From assembly GCA_001051155.2 (NCBI GenBank), contig JYIP02000002.1, positions 1,061,583 through 1,125,582 on the forward strand: a stretch of DNA of 64,000 nucleotides, given 5' to 3'. Below the pieces are notes generated by a model. That model was not told where the DNA came from. It searched no databases and saw only the letters and a list, made by a program, of their open reading frames with translations. Positions within the stretch are counted from its first letter, which is position 1. The number at the start of each line of letters is the position of its first letter. Positions 55,978 through 64,000 of this stretch are shown here, in pieces. Origin of the DNA: Chrysoporthe austroafricana. Its lineage: Eukaryota; Ascomycota; Sordariomycetes; Diaporthales; Cryphonectriaceae. A program made the position numbers and the translations under genes.

Positions 55978-57204
55978 TTTTTAGGGTAGCAATGTGTTTT
56001 CGATGTGATGTGTCTGATCTCACAGGTGTCTTGTCGGTCCTGCGCGCTTTCTCTCGTGCTGTTTGGAAGTAGGCGAAGGTCGGTCAACAAGGCAGAAGAA
56101 TGCCAATGAACTATTATTTATATAAGCACACTCGTAGAGTAGATGTGCCTGACTTGCACACCCGAAATAGTGCTGCATTTAAGTGATTAACAGGTATCAT
56201 CACGTCACTGAACCATGAGGATGTGTGTTGGAGCCTGGCGTATTTCATGTCGCTGAATCAACCATAGAATCCTCTAACATTCGGTATCTCTTACACTTGA
56301 CAGCTCTTGTATTTGAAAACTGAGGTAACAAATCAAGCGAACAGTTCAGCATACGAATGAGATCACTGATGCCTCTGTAGCCACTCTTGGGCCGTTCAGT
56401 TCAAGTGTACCAACCCTTCTTGGGTATATACATTCGCGAAGGTTCCCATACTAGATCATCCAACTGGCTACGTACCATGCGCATGTGCAGGTGGAACGAT
56501 TGGGAATATTGATGTTGGGAGGAACAGCAGTCAATTTTCTTGCGTGTAATACCGAATGTATTTCATTCTCAATATACAAGTACTCTTTGTCCAAATAGAT
56601 CTTGTAAAGTAGGTCGTCTTTCTTAGCTCGACAAGATTGATGATATGAGCATCGAGAGACATGTATGAATTGAGAATGTCACAACGTATCTCTGGTTTCT
56701 TCTCCTCTTCTTCGCTCTACAATTCTATCTAGCGCACGATAAATCGCTGACGACAGCTCGTGTATCTCTAGAGCATGGAGAGGCTGCCATGGTTAAACCA
56801 TTACGTGATACTTAAAGGCGAAAATTGTCTCCGCGGGCTCGTTTGCCTCCTCATCGACGGCCCAAGAAGCGAGAGTAGCTCGATACTCTGTAGCCCAGTC
56901 GCTGAGAATTTGTGGATCTTCTGCACCAGGCCCGAATAATCCAAACAAATCCCCTCACTCCACCCGACGAGTCGGGCCTGCCGACTGCCCAGCAAGATTG
57001 AGGAGTACAAATGCTGGAATGTTCCCTTGACTGATTGCTATTACTCATTTTTCAACGTCAAAATGGTTCAGGGTTTCCTGCTGGGAGGAAGGGAGGAACA
57101 CTAGGGACCAAATGTTCAAGTATCAATTTGGAGCCGTATTTATGAATGTTCTCCTTAGGCTCTACCGGAATACCAGTTGCGTTCTCAGTCACGAATATCA
57201 ATGA
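55978..57204. other. Gene-free AT-rich block
   Basis: 1.2 kb of AT-rich sequence with stops in all frames. No element recognised. Confidence 0.5.
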
Positions 57205-58065
57205 CTACAGTAGAACCCGCCAACGCCAACCTCTGAGCAGCTTCAAATCCTCTTCAGTGATCTCTGCGTCACCTCTTTCGACCTTTGCACTCAGACGCCT
57301 TAATCTCTTCGACACTGTTTTGGCAACTCTTAAGGTCACCTCATTCTGAAAGACGTATAGTGCAGCGAATACGAAGAATGTGAACGAAGCTAATCTTCCA
57401 AAGCCATTACTTAAGTCCAATATGCGGCGGATGAGCGATCTGCTCTTCTTGAAGGCATATTCGGTATCGTTCGTGGATTCGGGGTCGTGACGTGGTCGGC
57501 GCCATACGGCTCTGATTGCAGGAATGAAGGAAGCCCTTTCACAAAACCAGATCAGCACATAGTTTGATGACATGGCGCCTAGCCCCCCCTGGTATGAAGT
57601 TCGGTCAAAGCGAGCAACTTACATGAAACCCCCTATCAACCATTTGCGCCACCGATGGGATTCTGCCTCCCAGATGATGTGCGAGACCTCCTCTCGCAGG
57701 GCCTTCAAGTCGTCCATTACCGTGCTACTTTGCAGTCGAAATTGGTCTTCCACAGAGAGCATGTCAAGCCCGTATCGTTTTCTTTGTATATTTATCAACT
57801 CGCTAAGGCCCTCCTCAACGCTCCTTCTGGCCGCTTTGATATCCCGTGGAATTTGCCGCGGGGTTGGCTTTCGAACGGGCTTTGTAAATGACTGACCGAA
57901 CATCTGTGTTGAATCCATCCTACCTGTAGACATAAGGTCGCCAGAAGTCCCTCCGGACATAGAAACATTTGGACGTCTCGGAGGGTTCGGTAAAGAAGTT
58001 GCATTAGGTGCTGTGCCTTGTTGACCTTGGAAGTTCGCCTTCGGTAACGGTTCACTGATATCCAT
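57205..58065 (-). CDS. Uncharacterised membrane protein
   Basis: Two exons, 57623-58065 and 57205-57535. The join uses donor GTAAGT and acceptor TGAAAG and restores the frame (LIGGFM-ASFIPAIRAVW), giving 257 residues. A Pro/Gly/Ser/Met-rich N-terminus of about 60 residues is followed by helical, coiled-coil-like stretches (DIKAARRSVEEGLSELINIQ, MDDLKALREEVSHIIWEAE), a hydrophobic segment at the splice (WLIGGFMASFIPAI) and a clear membrane helix (FTFFVFAALYVFQ), then a charged tail (AKTVSKRLRRLSAKVERGD). Possibly a double-spanning organelle or ER protein. No family recognised. Confidence 0.6.
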
Positions 58066-58472
58066 CGTGAGTGCTGCTTGGAATCAAAGAGATCCCTAGC
58101 TTATGCATGCGTATTTAAGTGAGTCTCAAACATATGATTTGAGGCAGGATATATGGAGAATTCTCGTTATGATCGTGGTCATTGATCTATCTGGAAGAAG
58201 AACGTCTACTGTAGGTTGGGCGGGGAACATCAGTGCTGTGTCGTACAGATGACGGCATATGGCCAATCAGCGGCGAATAGTATGCTTTAGTCTACAGGAG
58301 GACAAAAACAGCTAGCTTGTGGCTTCTGCACTCCTTTCACCCGGAGCCCCGACATCACAACTCACATTCCACCGGTTGGACTGTCGTGGCCCGCCGGGCA
58401 CCACGATCACATGATTACGAAAATGAAACATCTGCCTTGCCGCTGGTCATAATCTAGTAACCATTTCCCATC
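58066..58472. other. Intergenic
   Basis: Between two minus-strand genes; presumed promoter of the membrane protein. No feature. Confidence 0.5.
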
Positions 58473-59285
58473 TCAAGCCCACCCTGAGAGAGTCATAATC
58501 ACTGGCAGAGATGCAACGCACGTAGCGTTGTTCTGCTCGTCTCTACTACAGCTCAGCGGAAATGTTGCCGTGTAGTGTGGATACTTGTAATCGCAGGCTG
58601 TTGTTGTATAATCGGTGAAGTAGACACTGCCATTATTCCCGCTGTCCGCGTTCGAATCTCCATAGAATCCCACTGTCAAACCGTGGTTAGAAGCGTCACA
58701 GTAGAACGATGCAGATCGGCAGGAAAAGAGGGCCTCGTAGATCATGTCTTGAGCTTCTGGGATAGGCGTGAGGAAGGGTGACTAACTGATATCCGGCCCG
58801 TAACCACAATCAAAATGGCCCTCGCCGAATTCCCAGACCCGGCCCGCCGTCGTTGGGTTTGATGCTACGCAGCCTTCGGCCTCCCCAAGCACACCATTAA
58901 AGACGATTTGTAGGGTATCGGGAGGCCCCCAGCCGTACGGCTGATAGGCCGCGGACGGAAGTCCGACGTCGCAGAAGGGAGTGCAGATACAAGGATCTTC
59001 GGTCTCGCAGAGCGTATCGGTGTCTCCATTCCAGCAGACCTCGGACCCAGCAGGGAAATTGGGGTTTGCGCAGTCGAGATTGCGAGATGAGTTGAACCAG
59101 TTGAAATAGGACATTGTGGCGGTTGCTGATGCGACGCAGACCGTGCTCGAGATGGTGACCGTGGACAGGCTTGGCGTGCTGGTTGGTGCCGAAGTCGTGG
59201 TGACCTGGCGCTGTCGGGCCGCTTCTGACGCGGAGCCCAGGCCCAGCACGAAAGAGAAGCAAAGGATCGGCGGAATACGATACAT
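58473..59285 (-). CDS. Secreted cysteine-rich protein
   Basis: Two exons, 58787-59285 and 58473-58756, joined through donor GTTAGT and acceptor CCCAG, give 260 residues. A signal peptide (IPPILCFSFVLGLGSASE) is followed by a Ser/Thr-rich linker and a domain with at least ten Cys (SEVCWNGDTDTLCETEDPCI, FCDVGLPS, FDCGYGPDI, CRSASFYCDASNHG, ACDYKYPHY, SCSRDEQNNATC). It has several Asn-X-Thr/Ser sites (NNGS, NNAT). Trp and Gly are frequent (YQPYGWGPPD). I do not recognise the fold. By composition it could be an adhesive, inhibitor or host-facing secreted protein, which the sequence alone cannot decide. Confidence 0.7.
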
Positions 59286-61073
59286 CTTATTGGGAAGCGG
59301 AGCTTTGAGATGGCGAGAATTCCTGGATGTTCGAATTCAGATGCGTAGTGCAAAATTCTCCCTTCACGTAACCTCTCTCTCTCTCTAACTCTCTATATAT
59401 AATTTTTGTTTTGTGAAGGAAAAAATTTGACGAGTTACGTTTCAACTCAGCACTAAGTCAACAGCAGAGGCACTGACTGAATTGGGATAGCCAAGCCGGC
59501 TAAACATTGGCACATATGCACATAAGAATCCCCCGCACTTCAAACTCGTATTCAAGATATTGACTCATTCCTCCCGTGGACATTAGGGAGATAGGCTTGC
59601 CAATATGTGTTGAAGAGGCAAGATTATGCAAGCCACACAAGCCTACTCGGTCTCAGCTCGGAGTTCATGGCGCATGGTTAGGCGCCAAAGAGAATCCCGC
59701 AGTAACCTTCCACTACTGAAGTGCTTACTTTGGATGCTACGTGGTATATCAATCAATTCGCATGCTCGGGTCCACAGAGAGAGGGGAAAGAAAAGAAAAG
59801 AAAAGAAAAGAAAAGAAAAACACCAAAAAAAAAAAAAAGAAATCAAAGCCCTCGATCGTAACAACGCCCAGCCGACCACCGAAGTGGTCGCTACAGCGCG
59901 CCCCTCTTTCGAGTTATGGGTATTTGTTTGCAGTGGACTCCAACCCAGGGGTTAGGCACGGTTGGCACTGTATCTGGGGATCATCGATTAAAGCACGGCA
60001 ATTCAATGGAATGTCTCTAAGGGGCCTACTCGAACTCCCGATCTCCCCATTGCTGGAAAGGTCGTGGAATTTTTTCAGACTTTACAAGTTTGGAACTCGC
60101 CTCTGAGCTAAACCCCCAACACGTACTGGTCTCACCCGTTGAAAACTGTGGAGTTGGCGCGGTCTATATGTGCAAGTGGGGGATGGGATGAATTGCAGGT
60201 TACTCTGGTTAAGCTGCTGGCTCACAACAGGATGGAAAAGTCGGTAACAACAGCTCGAGAAGGTCATATGCTGCAGCCTTGACCTGTACTACTCTTGGTT
60301 CCCGTCAGCTCAGCTATTGACGCCACACTGTCACGCTGCTCCCTTAAGACACCAGCTTGAGTTTCTGAGCCATCTTGTACGAAGCTCAATATAATAATTC
60401 TTGGCCGTCAAGGCCCAAGATACTATCGAGTAACAATGCGATCATTGGGTATGACCCAGCTATTGCGTCTCCAGATTGGTACTATTGTGCTATGCGAGCC
60501 ACATGGCATTAAACTTCGTCCTCTTTATAGATAAATGCCTCAAAGCCTTAATTACAGGTAATGAGTTGTGCCGATATGTAGCATTCCGTTCTGTTGTTAG
60601 ATCTTGTTCATCGCTTTATGGGAACTGAATGCCATTGAAAGTGTATATTTGATGCCTGTAATGAACGCATGAGACGTAATAAGTAGGGAAGCCGGGCGGC
60701 ACTCCGCGTCTCGGCCGGCCGAGATCCCCGCGCATCGGGTCTTCCCGGAGATGTGGAACCATGCCAAGATGGTGTGATGGCGCAATGAATCCTTCTCGTA
60801 CTATGTAGAATGTCCTAGCACCTTGACGGTCTATTCCTGCAGCTCAATCTTGATTTTAAGCTCGACGAGGACTCACGAGATTCTTCTAGCATCAGTCTGC
60901 TATAGGATCAGGTGGTTGGTATGAAGTGGCTGCTCATGCATATATTAATGAGTGAATTAGATCCAAGGGATCCGGGGATTATCGATTCCCTTGTCTTCTC
61001 GAGCCAGATTCGAAAATCAACTTCCCAATACTTGCATCAGGAGTAGCCCAATTCATCTTCCACCAGTGACAAC
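59286..61073. other. Gene-free region with (AAAAG)n repeat
   Basis: AT-rich. Contains an AAAAG pentamer array at about 59784-59820 followed by an A run, and only short ORFs. A TATATTAA element at about 60940-60947 lies about 130 nt before the small heat-shock gene. Confidence 0.5.
59784..59820 (+). repeat. (AAAAG)n pentanucleotide microsatellite
   Basis: About seven tandem AAAAG units, followed by an A-rich stretch. The lysine-rich ORF that crosses it is an artefact of the repeat. Confidence 0.9.
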
Positions 61074-61721
61074 ATGGCAGAAGATATTATTCATCCCCAA
61101 CTACCACCACCAAACGCACCACAATACCATTATCCAGGATGGTATTATTACACCCCCGAGCCGTATCACACAACGTCAATTCCAAAGCATCCTCGACACA
61201 TGCCAGCACCCCTGAAGGTTGCTCAGCATGCAGTACACGACCTCACCCATCCACACGCGGACGGCTATCCGCTTCCCGCTCCACACACCGACATCCGCGA
61301 GTCGAGGTCGGCCTATCACCTCGATGTCGAGCTCCCTGGACTCCGTGACAAGAAAGATGTGAGGCTGAAGTGGACCGGCGCCCGCTCACTGTTCATCGAC
61401 GCATCCATCCAACCAGAGCCGCTTTCTCAGGAGGCCGTGCAGCCACCGCCTGGGGGCCCATCGTCTACGGGGCCATCGTCGGAAATGGAGAACAAAGTCA
61501 AGCAAGACGTGGGCAAGAATGCGGACGAGGCAGCTCATTTCTTGAAAAAGGAGAGGAAGACAGGCGAGTTTGCCAGGGCCTTTAATTTCCCGGTGGATGT
61601 TAAACAGGATGAGACTGTCGCCAAGCTGGCGTACGGCATTCTGACAATTACGGCACCTAAGAAAGAGAAGGATAACGAGGAGAAACACAAAGAGATTGAT
61701 ATCGAACATGCAGGCCATTGA
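61074..61721 (+). CDS. Small heat-shock protein (alpha-crystallin/Hsp20 family)
   Basis: Single exon, 215 residues. A Pro/Tyr/His-rich N-terminus (PQYHYPGWYYYTPEPYHTT) precedes a split alpha-crystallin domain: DIRESRSAYHLDVELPGLRD and VRLKWTGARSLFIDAS form the early strands. An insert of about 50 residues (Pro/Gly-rich, then Lys/Glu-rich) follows, then ERKTGEFARAFNFPVDVKQ and AKLAYGILTITAPK, the last strand with the conserved ...GILTI..P. The tail is charged (KEKDNEEKHKEIDIEH). It would act as an ATP-independent chaperone that holds unfolding proteins, induced by heat or stress. The insert between strands is typical of filamentous-fungal Hsp30-like proteins. Confidence 0.9.
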   Translation: MAEDIIHPQLPPPNAPQYHYPGWYYYTPEPYHTTSIPKHPRHMPAPLKVAQHAVHDLTHPHADGYPLPAPHTDIRESRSAYHLDVELPGLRDKKDVRLKWTGARSLFIDASIQPEPLSQEAVQPPPGGPSSTGPSSEMENKVKQDVGKNADEAAHFLKKERKTGEFARAFNFPVDVKQDETVAKLAYGILTITAPKKEKDNEEKHKEIDIEHAGH

Positions 61722-62774
61722 ACGCCTGCAATGAAATGTATTTCGTCTGCCTTCTCGCAATCGTTTTGTCCGCCATTGGATAGCTTCGTTTGATACCTGA
61801 CCTTGTTGGAAAAGGAATGTTATGAGGATTTATCTCAGTCTCAATTAACAAAGTCAACCGCGCATTTTCATCGATGCTAGGATCAAAAAATAATAAGACT
61901 ATGGTATATGAGATTTGGCTGTTGTCTCCAGCCCGCAGATTTGAAATCCTATCGCAATCAACATCCACCAGACTCATCCTGTTCGCTTGCTGATCAGGTG
62001 TGACTCGGAGAGGGTGCAATTCGCCGCTATGGATTTTGGCTGTCTTCGAAAGGGACAGTCAAATTCATCTACATCTGCAGGGGAACGAGGTGATAGAATG
62101 TAGACCGCTCATCGCGTGATGGTGCTGGGTAACGTCAGCTTGGAACTGGGTCATGTCCCCAGAAAATGATGCTTTGGTCGTATTTCTTTGAACTTGTAAC
62201 AATGCATACATACGAGAGGGTAATGTCGTGGCCAATGTCTGCCTCTTGGTGGCGAAGCCTGGAGATGCCTGAGTCACCTGCGATGTGTCATCCGTTCCAG
62301 ACAAGGCAGACTTGCTTTTGACCAATGGCGTGTTATACAAGGGTGGGGATATGGTCGTCTGCCTGGGGATTGCAAATTTTCGGCCCACAACCAAAACTGT
62401 GATTTAGCTCGCCAGCCTTTCATAGATGTCTCTCATTGGTAAGATCCTCTGGGTTCGCCAATTCTTGCTTTGGATGGCAGCAGCGCCGTGATCCTGGCGC
62501 TCGTTCCTTGTTAGCCTACCGCTATGTGACTGGCCCATAATAATTGGCAGATCCACTCTTTGTCTGACACTTGCCCCTCAGGCTGCAGGCTCCCAGCTTC
62601 TGTCCCTGGGAAAACCTTGCGAGTGAGGTATAAACGGTTTCCACAGCTTTTCGTCTACCTCACTCAACTCGATCTTTGCTCTTGGACACAACCTCAAACC
62701 CTCAATACTCAGCCGAGGCTCTGCTCCCAACAACTCTAACGCGCCGATCTACCTCGACGCGGCTATCCGGAATC
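61722..62774. other. Intergenic, with the promoter of the DUF4139 gene
   Basis: Holds the 3' side of the heat-shock gene and, from about 62,580 on, the promoter and C/T-rich leader of the last gene. Short ORFs on the minus strand (61657-62019, 62065-62394) show no domain and are not accepted. Confidence 0.5.
62629..62634 (+). promoter_or_regulatory. TATAAA box
   Basis: A consensus TATAAA lies 141 nt upstream of the ATG at 62775, followed by a C/T-rich leader. The position fits a fungal core promoter. Confidence 0.45.
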
Positions 62775-64000
62775 ATGGATGCCATTCAAAAGCAGGAGTT
62801 TCGCGTGCATGATCTTCCCACGCGGACTGTCACTTTGTTCCCCTCCAAAGCCCAAGTTGTCCGAGACATCAAGGACGTCGCCTTGAAGCCCGGTATCAAT
62901 CAAGTTTCTGTCGTCGGGCTGACGCCCACAATTGATCAAAACTCAATCAAGATCGATGGCGCTGGTTCTGCTGTTATCACCGACATCTCGGTTCAGTTGC
63001 TTCCCAACCAGGACATTTTCGAGGAGATGTACCCTGAAGTGAATGACGACGAGGACACCCGGGATGATGAGCAGGTAGAGGATATTGTTTCCGACCCGCC
63101 AGACATCCTGACGCTTATTGCTGAGATGGAGGGGGTCCAGGAAAATATTCTGGGACGGGAGGATGAATTGAAGCGTGCCCAGGAGCTGATCGCAAATGCC
63201 GGTCGTCGCCTACAGATACTTGACGGATACGGCACGCAATTCGAACCAAAGTCAGGCGCAGACATCCGCGACATACTGGCGGCTTATCACGTTGAGCGAG
63301 ACAGCATCTTTCAGGAGCATATGGAGGGCGTTGCTCGCCAGCGTGACCTTCAGAAGGAAATTGCTTCTCTGCGGGCGATGAACTTGGCGCTTGACAGGAA
63401 GATACGCCAGGAGCGGGAGAAGGTCAATCGTGCGAGGATGGAGTCGCAGAAGGCAAAGTTAAAGAAAATGGCTTTAGAACAAAAGCGCAAAGCCATGAGA
63501 CGAGAGGAGAGATCCCGCCTGAGACGTGAGAAGGAGAAAGTATGGCCTACAGTTTGCTACACGGTCACTATCACGCTGGACAATACCGAGTACACCCCGG
63601 TCTCATCCCGCCGATCCTCGGTGTCTAGTGTCACAGACATGGTGAAGCCGGTGGGCGCAAAGGTCGACAATTCTCCTTATGCGAATCCCGAGCTCCCTGG
63701 CTCCGTCTGCGACTTATCCATATCCTATGTGACTACGTCGGCATTCTGGTCCCCATGCTATGACATTCAGCTCAATACCACATCCAACACTGCTACGCTA
63801 TTTTTCGATGCTCAACTCACCAACACTACTTCTGAGACTTGGAAAGACTGCAAGATCTTGCTCTCCACTTCCCAAGCAGTCTTTTCAGGCTTGAACGACG
63901 CAATTCCTAGCTTAGTGCCCTGGCGAATACGGTTGGCAGGCAAGGGCGCTACTGATGTTGGCGACATCTCCAGCAGTCTTGAGGAGCGCAAGGCTCAAGT
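62775..64000 (+). CDS. DUF4140/DUF4139 domain protein, 5' part (runs off the window)
   Basis: An open frame starts at the ATG at 62775 (MDAIQKQEFRVHDLPTRTVT) and stays open to the last base, giving at least 408 residues. The N-terminal domain (about 10-130) has TLFPSKAQVVRDI and GINQVSVVGLTP, as in the DUF4140 region. A long coiled coil follows (about 135-250), Arg/Lys/Glu-rich (REKVNRARMESQKAKLKKMA, RREERSRLRREKEK). The DUF4139 beta domain begins near 265 with VCDLSISYVTTSAFWSPCYD and continues with TATLFFDAQLTNTTSETWKD. Members are found in bacteria and fungi; the molecular role is unknown. The coiled coil suggests self-assembly. The C-terminus is outside the window. Confidence 0.88.
   Translation, partial: MDAIQKQEFRVHDLPTRTVTLFPSKAQVVRDIKDVALKPGINQVSVVGLTPTIDQNSIKIDGAGSAVITDISVQLLPNQDIFEEMYPEVNDDEDTRDDEQVEDIVSDPPDILTLIAEMEGVQENILGREDELKRAQELIANAGRRLQILDGYGTQFEPKSGADIRDILAAYHVERDSIFQEHMEGVARQRDLQKEIASLRAMNLALDRKIRQEREKVNRARMESQKAKLKKMALEQKRKAMRREERSRLRREKEKVWPTVCYTVTITLDNTEYTPVSSRRSSVSSVTDMVKPVGAKVDNSPYANPELPGSVCDLSISYVTTSAFWSPCYDIQLNTTSNTATLFFDAQLTNTTSETWKDCKILLSTSQAVFSGLNDAIPSLVPWRIRLAGKGATDVGDISSSLEERKAQ

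Noticed and set aside
61000..61073. Heat-shock elements upstream of the Hsp20 gene
   Set aside because: Only isolated TTC/GAA units were found, without the required three alternating repeats.

Overview
The window is nuclear DNA of a filamentous ascomycete (Pezizomycotina, probably a Sordariomycete). The support is: short spliceosomal introns, mostly 50-90 nt, with GTRNGY donors, CTRAC/YTGAC branch sites and YAG acceptors; a fungal translation elongation factor 3; a LysM/GH18 chitinase; a CsbD-like stress protein; a DHA2-type MFS transporter; an AA8-type heme domain protein; and many predicted secreted proteins. Genes lie on both strands with kilobase-scale gaps and no operons. I see no rRNA, no CRISPR array and no intact transposon. 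Exon joins were made by hand from splice signals and reading phase.

Layout. 0-0.5 kb: a secreted protein whose 3' end may lie outside the window. 4.5-8.8 kb: a 1,428-residue TBC-domain Rab GTPase-activating protein. 10.2-15.0 kb: a ubiquitin-conjugating enzyme, a GNAT acetyltransferase and, convergent with it, a 14-TM MFS exporter. 16.5 kb: a tRNA-Gly(GCC)-like gene. 17.2-18.7 kb: a CsbD-like protein and a membrane-anchored unknown. 19.9-24.3 kb: a very large secreted chitinase (two LysM, hevein-type chitin-binding domain, GH18) fused in frame to an HExxH zincin-like domain. 25.1-28.7 kb: elongation factor 3. 30.9-33.3 kb: a surface-anchored AA8-like cytochrome and a short-chain dehydrogenase. 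33.8-38.6 kb: a large uncharacterised locus whose first part carries an intron-split HELAHAL zincin motif. 39.1-42.5 kb: a macro-domain protein and glutaminyl-tRNA synthetase. 42.8-46.1 kb: a secreted SGNH esterase and an orphan gene. 47.9-51.4 kb: a 37-residue RanBP2-type zinc-finger microprotein, a cytochrome P450 and a small signal-peptide/TM protein. 51.7 kb: a 96-nt pure T run. 53.5-59.3 kb: a secreted FAD-linked oxidase interrupted by an in-frame TAG, and three small or orphan genes. 61.1 kb to the end: a small heat-shock protein and the 5' part of a DUF4139-family gene that runs off the window.

How the genes fit together. Conserved housekeeping genes (TBC GAP, E2, EF-3, GlnRS, macro domain, DUF4139 protein) alternate with accessory genes for the cell surface and secretome (chitinase-zincin, AA8 cytochrome, SGNH esterase, FAD oxidase, cysteine-rich protein) and for small-molecule handling (P450, MFS, SDR). 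No backbone synthase (PKS, NRPS, terpene) is present, so a secondary-metabolite cluster is not supported. The most unusual items are the chitinase-metallopeptidase fusion, the HELAHAL locus and the nonsense-interrupted oxidase.
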